DNA from: Morchella semilibera
Lineage: Eukaryota; Ascomycota; Pezizomycetes; Pezizales; Morchellaceae
Assembly: GCA_009192285.1 (NCBI GenBank)
Contig: CM018604.1
Location: forward strand, 2,542,001-2,606,000
Reading direction: 5' to 3'
Length of the DNA: 64,000 nt
How positions within the stretch are numbered: the first letter of the stretch is position 1; the number at the start of each line of letters is the position of its first letter. The notes beneath the pieces are model-generated. The model saw only the letters and a program-made list of their open reading frames with translations. It had not been told where the DNA came from and did no database searches. The translations under genes and the position numbers were made by a program. Positions 13,251 through 24,818 of this stretch are shown here, in pieces.

Positions 13251-14411
13251 TAAACATAAGCCTCATGTTTTTCTCATGGTAAATTTGGCCTCATAGCATT
13301 TTTGTACACCCTTTCTTTGTTACTTTGCTCCAATTCGCATAAACTTTATTGACAACAAAATATATGTTTACACGAGTGAAGTAAAAATTTATGTGTCTCT
13401 TTGGTTAGTCAATGTTAGAGGAAAAAAAGTCGTGACACGGGGACATAAGGTTGCTGTATTTACCGCGAATTTTACTAGTTGCTATTTGTATGTGATTTCC
13501 TTCAAGGGATCGGATGTTGCAAAAGTTCTCATCACAATCACTTAATTATAAATCCAATTGACTCGTCTACTATAACCAGCCTTAGGCTGTGTTACGGTAT
13601 CAAGGTATGCTGTTACCGTCGTTAATAGATACTGGGTATTAGGGCGTATTGGCCAACAACTTCTGAGTCTAGATATTTAGTTCTTGGCGGTTTTTGGTGT
13701 GGATACTTAGCCCGCCAAGAGCTCGAAATTTGAACTCAAAATTTGAAAATATGAGTGTGGCCAACACGCTCTATTGACGGATCCCACCAAAGAGAAACAG
13801 CCGCCCATTTACAGTATCCGTCAATACCCAGTAAGTGACGGTACCATCCCTATTTTGCACCACCATATTCTACATACCAGCTTCAGGGCGTTGCTAAGCG
13901 TAGCGCAACTCCAGTGAATTACATGTACCGCAAATACTCGATCAAAACTACATGTACTACGGAGGGCCGGCCATGGTTGTTAGAGATTTTAGGCCTTGCA
14001 TCAATTTTGAGAAATACTGTTCGCCCATCCAGCAAAAAGATCCCTGCAACCTAGTAATTTTGATGGTTGGCCTAAGGTTTCTAACAGGCCATAGTTCTGG
14101 AGACTTACCCCCTACACCCGTAGTACTTCCATAGGAAATATTTGATGTAGATTGATGCCATCCAACCAAGCACCCGAGAGATAATGCCTGGGCGGAGCTA
14201 GCGAGTATTTGCGGTAGGTATGTCTAAGGATACGATGATTATGTAACAAAGTGATCGCCAATGCATGTATTTATATAGTAGTAGATCTCACCGGACAGGC
14301 TTAAGCCACTTCCTCAGGGGTCAAGTTCTCTTTCAGTAACTTTAAGATCCCTTCTCCCACCTAGAGTTGTGCTCTGCTGGAGAACAGCTCATTCTAAACA
14401 CATTATTCAAG
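13251..14411. other. Intergenic with a nested palindromic repeat
   Basis: No gene recognised. It contains the atp1 3' end, a nested inverted-repeat structure at 13612-13850, and two TACATGTA octamers only about 30 bp apart (13920 and 13952). The last about 150 bp should be the promoter of the dipeptidyl aminopeptidase. Confidence 0.55.
13612..13850. repeat. Nested foldback element (MITE-like)
   Basis: Several inverted pairs are stacked. The outer arms are TACCGTC...ATACTGGGTATT (about 13614-13640) against AATACCCAGTAAGTGACGGTA (about 13823-13843). An inner pair is AGGGCGTATTGGCCAACA (13641-13658) against TGGCCAACACGCTCT. A short pair is TATTGACGGATCC against GTATCCGTCAATA. A central hairpin is CTTGGCGG against CCGCCAAG. 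It looks like one small inverted-repeat element inserted in another, or one element with repeated arms. It is non-coding and the superfamily is uncertain. Confidence 0.5.
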
Positions 14412-17400
14412 ATGTACGATCTGGCACCTTATCGGGACGTGGAGGGTCAACCGTCAAGAGATGCTGGTGACTCCCCTAGGTCCTCTATAGACTCTACTTC
14501 AACGACCTCCCTTATTCTCGAAAGAATAAACCGTGATGGCGATGACACAGATTATAACCCAGCCGCGCCCATTCTGACTAGAGAGAAGCATAGTGATGAC
14601 GACCTCGAAGCTGGTAAATCTCGTCTCAAACCTGCTGAAAGGAAAGTTAGAAAAGCTGTGTATATCCTTGGAGCAGTGATGGTTGGAGCTTGGGCCCTAG
14701 CTCTTGTGGTATACATTGCTAGAGATCATTATAAATGGGCAGATTCTCCCGGTTCGACACTCCCATCGCACCTGGGGAAGACTATCACACTTGATCAAGT
14801 GATGGGGGGGCAATGGAGGAGTAAAAGGCATGAGATTCAATGGATAGATGGTGCTACTGGCTCGGAGGACGGCCTACTTTTAACACAGAACCCCCCTTTA
14901 TCCAGCAACTTTCTTGAGGTACACGATGTTACAAACGCCAGCAATACGATCGTATTAATGCAAAGCAGGTCCTTGCAAGGCAATGGACAACTCATTCATA
15001 TTGCCAAAGCGTGGCCTAGTTCTGATTTAAACCGCGTTCTTGTGGCATCGGATGTTCAATCTGTAAGCTCTCTTTTTCGTTATTATAATTTCAGGCCCTG
15101 CATTGTATTAACCTATTCAGAATTGGCGACACTCGTTCACAGCTGTATATTGGATCTATGATGTCGCCACAAAGGTTGTTCGGCCCCTTGTACCTTCAGA
15201 CCCAGAGGCTAGATGTGCATTGGCAGTATGGTCTCCTCAGGGAAACACTATTGCCTTTGTCCTTGACAATAACCTATACATCCACCGGTTGGACCAAAAG
15301 ACCACCTCAGATGTATTCAAAGTTACGCAAATTACTAGAGATGGCGGGACACAACTGTTCTACGGTATTCCTGATTGGGTTTATGAGGAGGAAGTATTCT
15401 CTGGAAATAAGGCACTTTGGTGGAGCGCGGACGGAGGTCATCTTGCCTTTTTGCGAACAAATGAAACAGAGGTTCCCGAATATCCAATTCAATATTTCGT
15501 TTCACGACCTTCAGGCGAAATCCCTGAGCCTGGCCAGGAAAACTATCCTGAATTGGAGTTTATTAAGTATCCAAAAGCTGGCGCGCCGAATCCTGTGGTT
15601 GATTTGCGCTTTTATGATGTCGAAAAGCAGCAAATATTCTCAGTCGACATTGAGGATGATTTCCCTGATGATAATAGACTTATTACAGAGGTCTTATGGG
15701 CTGGAGGGGAAAACGTTCTTATTAAAGAAACAAATCGAGAAAGTGATTTACTAAAAATGGTTTTGATTGATGTTAGTACGCGGACTGGGAAGGTTGTGAG
15801 AGAAGTAGATGTGGAGTCTCTTGATGGAGGGTGGCTTGAGGTGGTGAGTATAATCTCTATCTCATATCTCAATAGCGAAGGCATCTAAACCATGGCATAG
15901 ACACAAAACACGAAATATATCCCTGCGGATCCTGCTAAAGGCCGGGAGAATGATGGATATATTGACACTGTCATCCATCAAGGATATGACCACCTTGCAT
16001 ATTTCACTCCTCTTGACAATCCAGAACCCGTCCTTTTAACATCCGGTCAATGGGAGGTTGTTGATGCCCCTTCTGCTGTTGATTTAGAGGACGGATTGGT
16101 ATATTATGTTTCTACAGAGCGTTCTCCGATCGAGAGACATGTCTATAGCGTCAAACTCGACGGCTCTGACAAACGCGCTCTGACAAACATATCAGCGGAC
16201 GGACGATATGATGTTTCGTTCTCAAAACTGGCTGGTTATGCCCTACTAACATATTCTGGACCAGATATTCCTTGGCAGAAAGTAATTAGCACGCAATCCA
16301 AGAAAGGCGATTCATTCGAGAAAGATATCGAAAAGAATGAAGAGCTTGCAAAGCTTGCGGCGGCATATGCACTACCCACCTTCCATTACTCAACTGTGAA
16401 TATTGATGGCTTCGATTTGGAAGTTGTCGAGCGACGCCCTCCAAACTTTGACCCGAAGAAAAAATACCCTGTTCTTTTCTACGTTTATGGGGGCCCAGGA
16501 AGTCAAACTGTCACAAAGAATTTCCAGATAGATTTTCAGGCCTACGTTGCTGCAGCCCTCGAGTATATAGTCGTCACTGTAGATGGAAGAGGGACTGGGT
16601 TTATCGGGAGGGAGGCTCGTGTTGCCGTCCGAGATGATCTAGGGTCTTGGGAGTCAAACGATCAGATTGAGACTGCGAAGATATGGGCAGCCAAGGATTA
16701 TGTTGACGAGAAACGAATTGCCATCTGGGGATGGAGTTATGGCGGTTTTATGACTCTCAAGACTTTAGAGCAAGATGCTGGTCAGACATTCTCTTACGGC
16801 ATGTCAGTCGCCCCCGTTACCGACTGGAGGTTCTATGGTAAGCCCACTCTCTATATTTTATTTCAAAAAGATGCAGGTTGGAGATTAAATTGAGCGCGGT
16901 TTGGTGTGAAAAATACTTCACGATACTACCAAGATATGCCCTTTTGGCGTAGACCCATCTTTTCTACATGACCAAAACTGATAACCCTTTTATAGATTCA
17001 ATCTATACCGAACGTTACATGCACACCCCACAAAACAACAAGGACGGTTACGAAAATTCGGCAATCAACAATGTGACGGCGCTATCCCAAAACGTCCGCT
17101 TCCTCCTAATGCATGGCATTGCCGATGACAATGTCCATCTGCAGAACTCTCTTACCTTGCTGGACAAACTAGATCTTGCCAGCGTAGAGAACTACGATGT
17201 TCACGTCTTCCCTGACTCTGACCATTCGATTTATTTCCGTAAGTTCCACTAACCACCATCTACCTGTGTTGCGGGAACCCCGACTAATCGTTATTATTAT
17301 CATAGATAATGCAAACAGAATGGTCTTTGACCGTCTCAGCCAGTGGCTCATCAGGGCCTTCAATGGTGAATATTTGAAGCTCGACCACCTGAAGCCAAAG

Positions 17401-17418
17401 GAGATTGAAAATGAGTAG
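14412..17418 (+). CDS. dapB: Type IV dipeptidyl aminopeptidase, membrane-bound (DapB/Ste13-like)
   Basis: Five exons (14412-15062, 15121-15843, 15901-16837, 16996-17238, 17306-17418) encode 888 residues. A Ser/Asp-rich cytosolic tail is followed by one transmembrane helix at about residues 80-105 ([21 protein letters not shown]), giving a type II membrane protein. Then come the DPP4-type beta-propeller and the C-terminal peptidase S9 domain. The catalytic triad is Ser737 in GWSYGG, Asp814 in HGIADDNVH and His847 in SDHSIY. The enzyme removes X-Pro or X-Ala dipeptides in the vacuole or late Golgi; tail length and overall layout favour the vacuolar DapB over the Golgi Ste13, but the sequence alone does not settle this. 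The start at 14412 gives MYDLAPYRD; an upstream in-frame TTG at 14367 is not needed. It is tail to tail with MMS19. Confidence 0.93.
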
Positions 17419-17793
17419 TGGGCTGTTTGATTAAGTTCAATTTTTTGTTTTTTGTTCCAGTGCAACGATTTTGTTAGTAACAGTTTACTTGCTGGTGGCG
17501 CTTGGCGGGGAGGGGGATATGTTGCTATGGTCCTTTGTTTTTGTTCTGTTTCTTCTCACCTGTTTCCGTATATTTTCACTCGATTTCATTCAAAGCCCAA
17601 GATTCTCGATCATTGTAGTCACTTCTTTACGTTTCCGGCCAGGTTCATGCATGATATCAACGAAGTTATGTGCGCTATCATGTACCGATGATCTAATGTA
17701 CAGCCGAGTGATAGTCTGTGAATACACACTCTATTGTCCGTTATAATGAATATCTCCCCTTCTTTTGTCGCAGCCACCTACATACCTACCTAT
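17419..17793. other. Convergent 3' region between dapB and MMS19
   Basis: A 375-bp gap between the stop codons of two convergent genes, probably both 3' UTRs. A small overlapping ORF on the plus strand has no domain and is best read as chance. Confidence 0.6.
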
Positions 17794-20700
17794 CTACACT
17801 TCAGGTTCATCCATCGCAAACCACTTCGCCCTACAATCAACCGCCTAGCACACACCCCATCAGCACTCGTCACCACACTCAATCCCCCCCCCCCCGGAAA
17901 GGGAAGGAAAGGAAAGGAAATGAAAAGAGAAAAATACATACCTCCTTCCTCACCCCCCTCTTAGGGTCATCCAGCACTCCCGCCAACCCCCTCAACACTG
18001 CCTTCTTATACGGGAGCACCAACTCACCCCTGACTCTCCCCGGTAACGAGGCCAAGCAGCGCACTGCGGCCGCCCTCACTCGCGGCGGATTCGTGCTGCG
18101 GTCAGCACATACAGCTATCAGGCGCGTGATGAGCGAGGAGACATGCTCGCGGACGGCCTCGGTCGATTCCTGCACGGCGGAGAGGAGCGTGGAGAGGGTG
18201 GCGAGTTTGACGGGTGCTGAAGGGAGGTCGAGGGATTGCAGGAGGAGGGGGAGGATTGTGGGGAGGCTAGGGAGGAGGACGGTAGCGGGTACGGCGAGGA
18301 GGATGTTGGAGAGGGCGGTGAGGTAGTGGGGTTTGAGCGCTAGGGAGGTGGGAGGTTAGTATGCTTAGTTATGTTGGAAGGAGGGAATGGAGGGTGGAGG
18401 TAGTTATCGGTCGAGGGGAGGGCAGGAGAAGAGGGAGACATACCGGCACCAGCATCTTTAAACCCGTCTACAATCCTCGGCACACAGAACGCAAACACAC
18501 GCTGCTTCGTGAGCAGGCGCACAACAGCATAATTCTCCCTCGTCAGGAAGTCGTCTGTCTCCAAGAGTGCGGCGAAGCCGCGGGCCGCGTTGGGGCCATA
18601 CGTAGCGTGCCCGAGGAGGGCAATAAGCCGGATTGTGGTCTCGGTGCCGAGGGGGTCGCCGCGCAACACGAGTGCTTTAGAAAGGAAGAAGAGTGTGCGA
18701 AGGTTGTTGTCCAGTGAGGGGTCATTGGAGGTGGTGGAGATGGTGAGTGGCGTGAGGAGGGTGTCGGTGAGGGATTGGAGGGAGGGCTTATCGGCCACGG
18801 TGAGCCATTTGTTGGTGAGGAGGGAGATGGTGTGGAGGTGGCTGATACGATGGGCGGGGGAGGAGGGGGCCGCGGCGAGTTGGACGTTTGTGAGGAGGAA
18901 TTTGGGGAGTGAGGGGTGCGGGAGTTGGATCTGGGGTGGTTAGTTAACCAGGTATTATGTGCGGGTGGGTTGGTGGGATGGGGAGGGAGGAGCTTACCTC
19001 TCGTCTGATTGCCGCCAGGACATATGCGAATATAATCACGCACCCCCCCTGTTCCTTCGGTGCCCCTGCCTCAAAAGGCCTAAACTCTGCCGCCACCTTC
19101 CCTCTAGTCGCTGCAATGCTATCCTCACGCAGTGAGTCGTGCATGATATACTCGCACGGCTCGCCGTGCACAAAAAGCCTAAACACCTGCTCTATGACCG
19201 CTGTCTGTACCTCGACATCCAGTGGGCGGATGAGGATATTAAGCAGTCGTCCCGTCACATCCAGCACCGAGTCATCCGCCATGATGCTAGAGCCGTTCTC
19301 CGACTCTTGGCCGACGAGCGGCAGAATGGTCTTGCACAGCAACCGTGGTACTAGCCGCGTGAAATGTGCTTTCATGTCGGCCTGGTTGCGCTCGGGCATG
19401 TTCTGCAATACGTAGAGGATCGTTGATAGGATTGCGCGCGGGTAGGCGGGTCCGCAGCCGGCTGCGTGGGTAATGGGTCAATGATTGTTCGGCAGAAAGA
19501 TGGGAGGGCTGTGGCTTACGGGAGAGTATCACTTCTAGCTTGTTGACCATCCGCGTCAACAGGACCTCGAACACCCCTCTTTCCAGACTGAGCTTCGCTA
19601 GTGCCTCCAGCGTCCCGGTATAGACGCTGCCAGCGTCCTTATCCGAGTCTGGCAGCTGCGCCATGAACGCCGGGAATGTGATGCTCATGATGAGCGCGGG
19701 TTTCAACCTACTCACCTCCTTCAGCCCCTTCAGCGCCTCCTCGCGCAGCTCCGTCTTCTCGCTCCTCTCCAGCGCAACCTCGTCCAGGTATTGTACGACC
19801 ATGCCCACCTCCCCCTCCTCTAGGAACCTGCGTAGCTTCGCGAGCAGCGCAAGCCCACGCAATGCTGTGATCCGGAAGCCAGCCTCCTCCAGTGACGACC
19901 CCATCAGCGCCTTCGAGTACATCTCAAATAGCTTTTCCCGGAATTCGCCCATGTGGTTCTCGATCACCGGGAGCGCCTCCATGGCTCCCCAGATGCCGTA
20001 CACCTTCACGGTGCTCTCAAGGAACAGATTGAGCACATCGAGCAGCGCACGCTGCTTCGCGATGCCCTCGGCGTCGCTGTAGATCAGCAGCAGCGCCGGT
20101 ATCGTCGTCTGCACCACATACGCGTGCGCGGCCGCGCTTGCCGTCGCCACCTTTGCCAGTATCTGTCCGGCGGGCTTCGCCTGCTTCTGCTGCGGCTCCT
20201 GCAGCAGCTTCAGACACTCCTTGACGGGGCCCTTGAGGAATCTTGTCAGCGGAGCTGTGGATGGCGGTGCGACATTGAGGCCAAAGGAGAGGGTCTTTGT
20301 GATTGCATGTGCGACGTTGAGGGCCTCCTGAGCGAGCTCGTCCTCGTCGGTGGAGTTGAGGATCTCGAACTTGACGGCGTCCCAGAGCTGTACGGAGTGT
20401 GTTGCGATCGTCTGGGCGCCATATGAGGATGCACAGGCGGCGATGGTCTGCAGGACGTCTTTCTTGACGCTGGCAGACGTGGAGTCGAGTTTTTCAATGA
20501 GCTGTGGAAAGACTTGGGCGGCGAAGTAACGTGTGGAGGCGATGCAGGAGCGGAGGCGCGTTTTGAGATCTTGGGCGGTGATACCGTAGGGATCGTCAGG
20601 GGGCGGGCGGAAGGTGATGGGGAAGTAGCAGTATACAACGTCAAATAGAAGCTATATAAAGGCGGGTTAGACTTCAGGTGTGGCCAATTGGTTTGAGTGG

Positions 20701-21599
20701 GCCATAGGGCAGTTTTTTTTTCTTTCTGGGGGGTCCATGCCTCTACATGCATAACAATATCGAATTCCACCAGCACGACCTTAACGACCGAGAACACAAT
20801 CATAAGATTTCGGGGGTCCTTCTCGCCACCCACAAGATCTACCAGACCCGTCACAAACTTCCCACCCATACTCTTCAGCGCTACACCATCCGTCAGCACC
20901 GCGCCCAACCATCACCACTTAGAGCACACACATACCATCTCGATGCCCCCCCATAAGCCCGTCCAGTAGCGTCAGCACGATGAACCGCGTGCCTTGCGGG
21001 TGCTTCTGCAGATCGACCTTACACAGCGCCTCCGTGACGGCGACGGCCTCCTCATTACTGAAGCGCGCCATCTTCTGCAGCGCGATGAGGCCCGTTGAGG
21101 TCTCTTTCAGCCCACTTTCATCTTCAAGCCGGTCACAGAGGAATCGGCCAATCAACACCACTTGCCTGTTGATTAGTTCGTGGAGGCATTAGGGGGGTGA
21201 GAGGCAGAGGGAGGAAGTGAGAGGACTAACCATGTCGTCGGGTGAGAGCTTTTGGGTCGAGAGATGTGAGTACGGCAGAGAGGTAGGAGATTGCTACAGA
21301 AGTCGCGGGTCGGTCAGCCACTAATTGCGCGTTAAGTGGGAAAGGGGGGGGGGGGGCACCTTTAGCACGAACGGTCCTATCTTCATCGACCAAATACTCT
21401 CCGAGCGACTGCACGACTTCCAGGAGCTTAAGTTCCTTACTTTCGATACCTGGATAGTCATGGCTGTTACTACTGGGTGACCTTTCTGACTTGGAATAAT
21501 AATAATAATAACAATGATACGTTTTGCAGATTGTGTGGCTATGCGTGCGGCCTCTGTGGGGTCCTTTTCGACATTCAGCATGTACAGACGGGCATCCAT
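17794..21599 (-). CDS. mms19: MMS19-like HEAT-repeat protein of the cytosolic Fe-S targeting complex
   Basis: Multi-exon gene; the N-terminal exon is 21599-21521, the C-terminal exon 17844-17794. The N-terminus has the family look: MLNVEKDPTEAARIATQSAK, then LLEVVQSLGEYLVDEDRTVR and FLCDRLEDESGLKE. The middle is characteristic (YCYFPITFRPPPDDPYGITAQDL). The C-terminal HEAT repeats end LPYKKAVLRGLAGVLDDPKR-GVRKE followed by AVDCRAKWFAMDEPEV. I estimate 1,050-1,100 residues. MMS19 hands Fe-S clusters to nuclear proteins such as XPD (TFIIH), DNA polymerases and helicases, hence its roles in repair and transcription. The intron at 20740-20652 appears to use a GC donor (GAG|gcatgg), which preserves HVE-LLFDVVYCYF. 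Exons are unusually GC-rich compared with dapB next to it. One intron holds a 13-G run (21344-21356), another a 12-C run (17884-17895). Confidence 0.93.
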
Positions 21600-21983
21600 A
21601 GCTCTTTAAGAGGATTGAATTTTTTTTTTTGTTCGTGGTGGGAAATTAGTACTATGGAGGGGGCGCGGGGTATTTTGGGAGGAGGGAGGGAGAGATAGCA
21701 AAAACGCCTTATCCTTATCGATAAGCGAGAGGTGGGGCTCGACCGAGCATAGAATATCACTCGGATCTATGTTGGGGAGTTAACGTTAAACTTCTAAACT
21801 TAACCGCAAAGCACTCACCTACCACATTTATTACTGTTGAGCAATCCTTAACAGAGCCAAGAACGATATATCTACTCTACACGCAGGTGCATACTAATGA
21901 GATCCCAAACACAGCCCACCAAGGGTCCAACAAAACTACATAAATGAAAGGAAAAGGGAAATAAACAGATAAATAAATAAAAA
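21600..21983. other. Short intergenic, MMS19 promoter and pectate-lyase 3' end
   Basis: A 384-bp stretch between two genes on the minus strand, with nothing recognisable. It should contain the MMS19 promoter and the pectate-lyase 3' UTR. Confidence 0.55.
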
Positions 21984-23684
21984 TCATCCCACTGTCCCTG
22001 CCTGCGCCAAAACATACGCCTCCACCTCCTCCGCATTCGTAAATCCACCCTCCACCCCCGTCTCCCCAAAACCTTCACACCCCCACACCAGACCCCCCTC
22101 TACCGCCTTCCCTAGTCCCACCTGGTACTCAAGGATGTCCCTCGAGACCTCCTCCAGATCAACACTCGCCCCATTGAACGTATTCCCCACGCCGCCGTCA
22201 TCAGCCCTCACACACAGTCTCGCCGGTATGTCCGCACGCGTCAGATCGCTGTATGTAAAGACCCTAGTGGTGTCCTCCGCGTGTTTTCCGTCTTGGCGGA
22301 ACACGTTCCCGCTCACCAGAACGCTGCTCTGGTTATACACGCCGAAACGGTACTGGAAGGGGTGGACGTCGGTGTCGGCGTCGTCGCCGTCCGTTGCGTT
22401 CGGTGGTGCCCCGAATAGCGGTGCCTTGTTGTTGGTCGATGCAAAGAGGTTGTTGACAATGTGGAATGTGCCGAAGCGCATTAGCGGGTTGCGCGAATCG
22501 CTATTGTTGAAGTGGTTCCCGTAGATGGTGAAGCGCATCTTCCCCAGGTCGCGGTCGGCCTCCTTATTTCCGCCACCAAAGAGGAGGGACTTGTGGTGGT
22601 TCCGGACAATGTTCTACGGCCCCATTATATTGCGTCAGAAATGACCGCGCTACGGTGCCTTTTGAAGGGAGTGGGGTCTTACGTGGGAGAAGGTGATATT
22701 GTCGGACCCGTCCTCGGCGTCGAATAAACCGTCGAACCGGTCAATCAGCCATCCGTTGAGGAAGGGCTCCAGCGGGACGTCCTCGGGACCATCTTCAAGG
22801 ATGAGGCCGTCAAGCCAGATGTTGGTCGCCGTAACGGCAGAGATCGCATCGTATCTTGCGTTCCTATATAGAGTAGTGTTGGTCAATACCTGTCGCAAAA
22901 TCATTGACACACTGCGCCAGTGATCGTGATCGATATCGCACATACCACGTCGCCGGGAACGTCTCCGGTGCTGGAAAACAATCCCTCGGGGGCACAATCC
23001 TCAGATTCCTCACTACACCCATCACCACACCACACCGTCAATCACCGTCCTCTCAAAAGGGGCCTGCCAGCCAATAATACAAAACTCACCATGAACATTA
23101 TCCACGCTGCTCAACTTCACATTCACCCCCACGAGCGCATCCCCTCCCTCCTTATTCCACCCCACCAGCCCCGTCCCGCTCCCCACCTCCACCGCCTCCC
23201 ATGCCTTCTGCCCATTCTGCGCCTGCCCCCTCCACCCATTCATCCTCCCTAGTCTCGTTCTATACGCTGCTGCATCCCCGCCCTCCCACGTCCCATTCGC
23301 CGCCACCGCCGCGTTCACCATTGCCACATACGTCTCATTTAGGCTTAGAACATACATGGTGAAATTAAACCCCGGCGACGCCGAGTGTTCGATGTACCAT
23401 TGGCAGTCCGCATAGGTATCGGTGCCGTTGTCGGTGATGTGGTTTCCCAGCAGTGTGCCGTTCACGTAGATTGTCTTGGGTGAGGGAAGCTGGAGTGCGG
23501 ACCGTAGCGAGGGCATAGTGTCGACGATGTAGGAATTGTTTGAAGAGTAGGCGCCGGCGGTGGAGAGGTGGGCGGCGCCGAGGGGGGTGCGGGCTGCGAG
23601 GTACGGGGGAGGGGGCCCTGTGTAGGGGGCTAGGGTGCAAAGGGCACCAGGGAGAAGCAGCAGAAGGGTGGGAAGCTTCAACAT
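21984..23684 (-). CDS. Secreted pectate lyase-like protein (PL1, right-handed beta-helix)
   Basis: Four exons (23684-23090, 23012-22946, 22863-22683, 22613-21984) give 490 residues. A signal peptide (MLKLPTLLLLLPGALC) opens the protein. The core has the PL1 pattern: VRNLRIVPPRDCF, TATNIWLDGLILEDG, then DGLFDAEDGSDNITFSHNIVRNHHKSLLFGG, which parallels the Ca-binding and substrate strand of pectate lyases, and MRFTIYGNHFNNSDSRNPLMRFG with the conserved RxPxxR-like stretch. Several N-glycosylation sites (NXS/T) are visible. These enzymes cleave pectate by beta-elimination outside the cell; this one is a somewhat divergent member of 490 residues against the usual about 330-400, so activity is inferred. 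It shows strong G/C third-position bias. Confidence 0.85.
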
Positions 23685-24818
23685 TATTTTAATGATGGAT
23701 TAAGTTTTCCTGATTTCTTTTTTCGTTGCCCAGGGTAGAGCGTAGCTTCTGGGTTGAGTTGACTTTTAGCTACTGTATGGAGAGGCCATCTTATATTACA
23801 TACTTATGTATTTACAGAGGCGTTTACTACTGCCTACTAATATGCACACGCAGATTGACAGCTCCGTCGGAGCCAAGGGAAGCTTTTCCAAAGCTTGGTA
23901 TTTCCTCTCGGGCTATAGGGCCCCATACTACCAGCCGCCCCATCTGCTGCAGGAACATGCCAGTAGATAACCTCGAGGGGGTTACAAAACAACAGGCATC
24001 CAGTTTTGGGTGTTGTAAAGACCGTATTTTTAGAAAAGCCCATTAACTCCCCTATCCTCTAGGGCCGATCGTCCCGTGTTCAGAACGTACTCATGTTGGA
24101 TTCCATACGCGAACGAACATTATATAGATGCATATTTATTGAATAATAAACAATCTAGCAAGATCTGCTCTTCGCTCATTTCCCTGGGTAGCCGGGATAT
24201 CCGGGGAGAAATGGTCGGAATCCCGGGATATTTAGTCCCGAAGGTAGTTTTATATTGTTTCGAGTTGTGGGTTATGGCTTGGATCATGGAGAGTCACTCG
24301 TGATGTGATTGATTGATGTTGAGATTATCACTGCGAGCCGGGGAAAATATATCCTTCCATGTAATAATTGTGGCAGGTCTAGACCACTCTTATATTATGT
24401 CATTACTGTTGTTTGCCAAGGCTATTATTGTTATAAAAGGGCTATTAAATTCCCTCCTGTGTTACAATAAGATAGGACAAGAATTATATTCGCTGCCAGA
24501 GTCAATATTTCAAACAGGTGTGAATTGTGGCTTGTGGCGAATATTCTAGACTAAAACAGATAGTATCGGAATCTACCCAACTGCGTGCGCCTTGATCTCG
24601 CCCGAACCCGGATATGCTATGCTAACCTCAGACAAACTAAACCTTGACAAAAGTGAAACGAAACAAGTAGTCGTGATGATTCGTAGTGTACTTTGTCGAA
24701 ATGAACATTGTAGGATATGACAACTATGCCGAACTAGAAAGGAACGGTATAAAAACTAGGAAGAAAGGAGAAAAAAGGATAATTATCCCGCCCGCCCCCG
24801 GTATCACTGTTCGTTAAC
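23685..24818. other. Intergenic between pectate lyase and AMP deaminase
   Basis: About 1.1 kb. The left part is the pectate-lyase promoter on the minus strand and the right part the AMP deaminase 3' UTR. Around 24178-24245 there are several CCGGGATAT-type repeats (GCCGGGATATCCGGGG, TCCCGGGATATTTAGTCCCG) that form short inverted pairs. No gene recognised. Confidence 0.5.

Noticed and set aside
18340-20426. Several long plus-strand ORFs within the MMS19 locus
   Set aside because: They lie opposite conserved MMS19 exons with strong G/C third-position bias, which creates long shadow frames.
17879-21760. MMS19 and tfb2 in one window as a functional repair cluster
   Set aside because: They are about 38 kb apart with many unrelated genes between, so co-location is probably chance.
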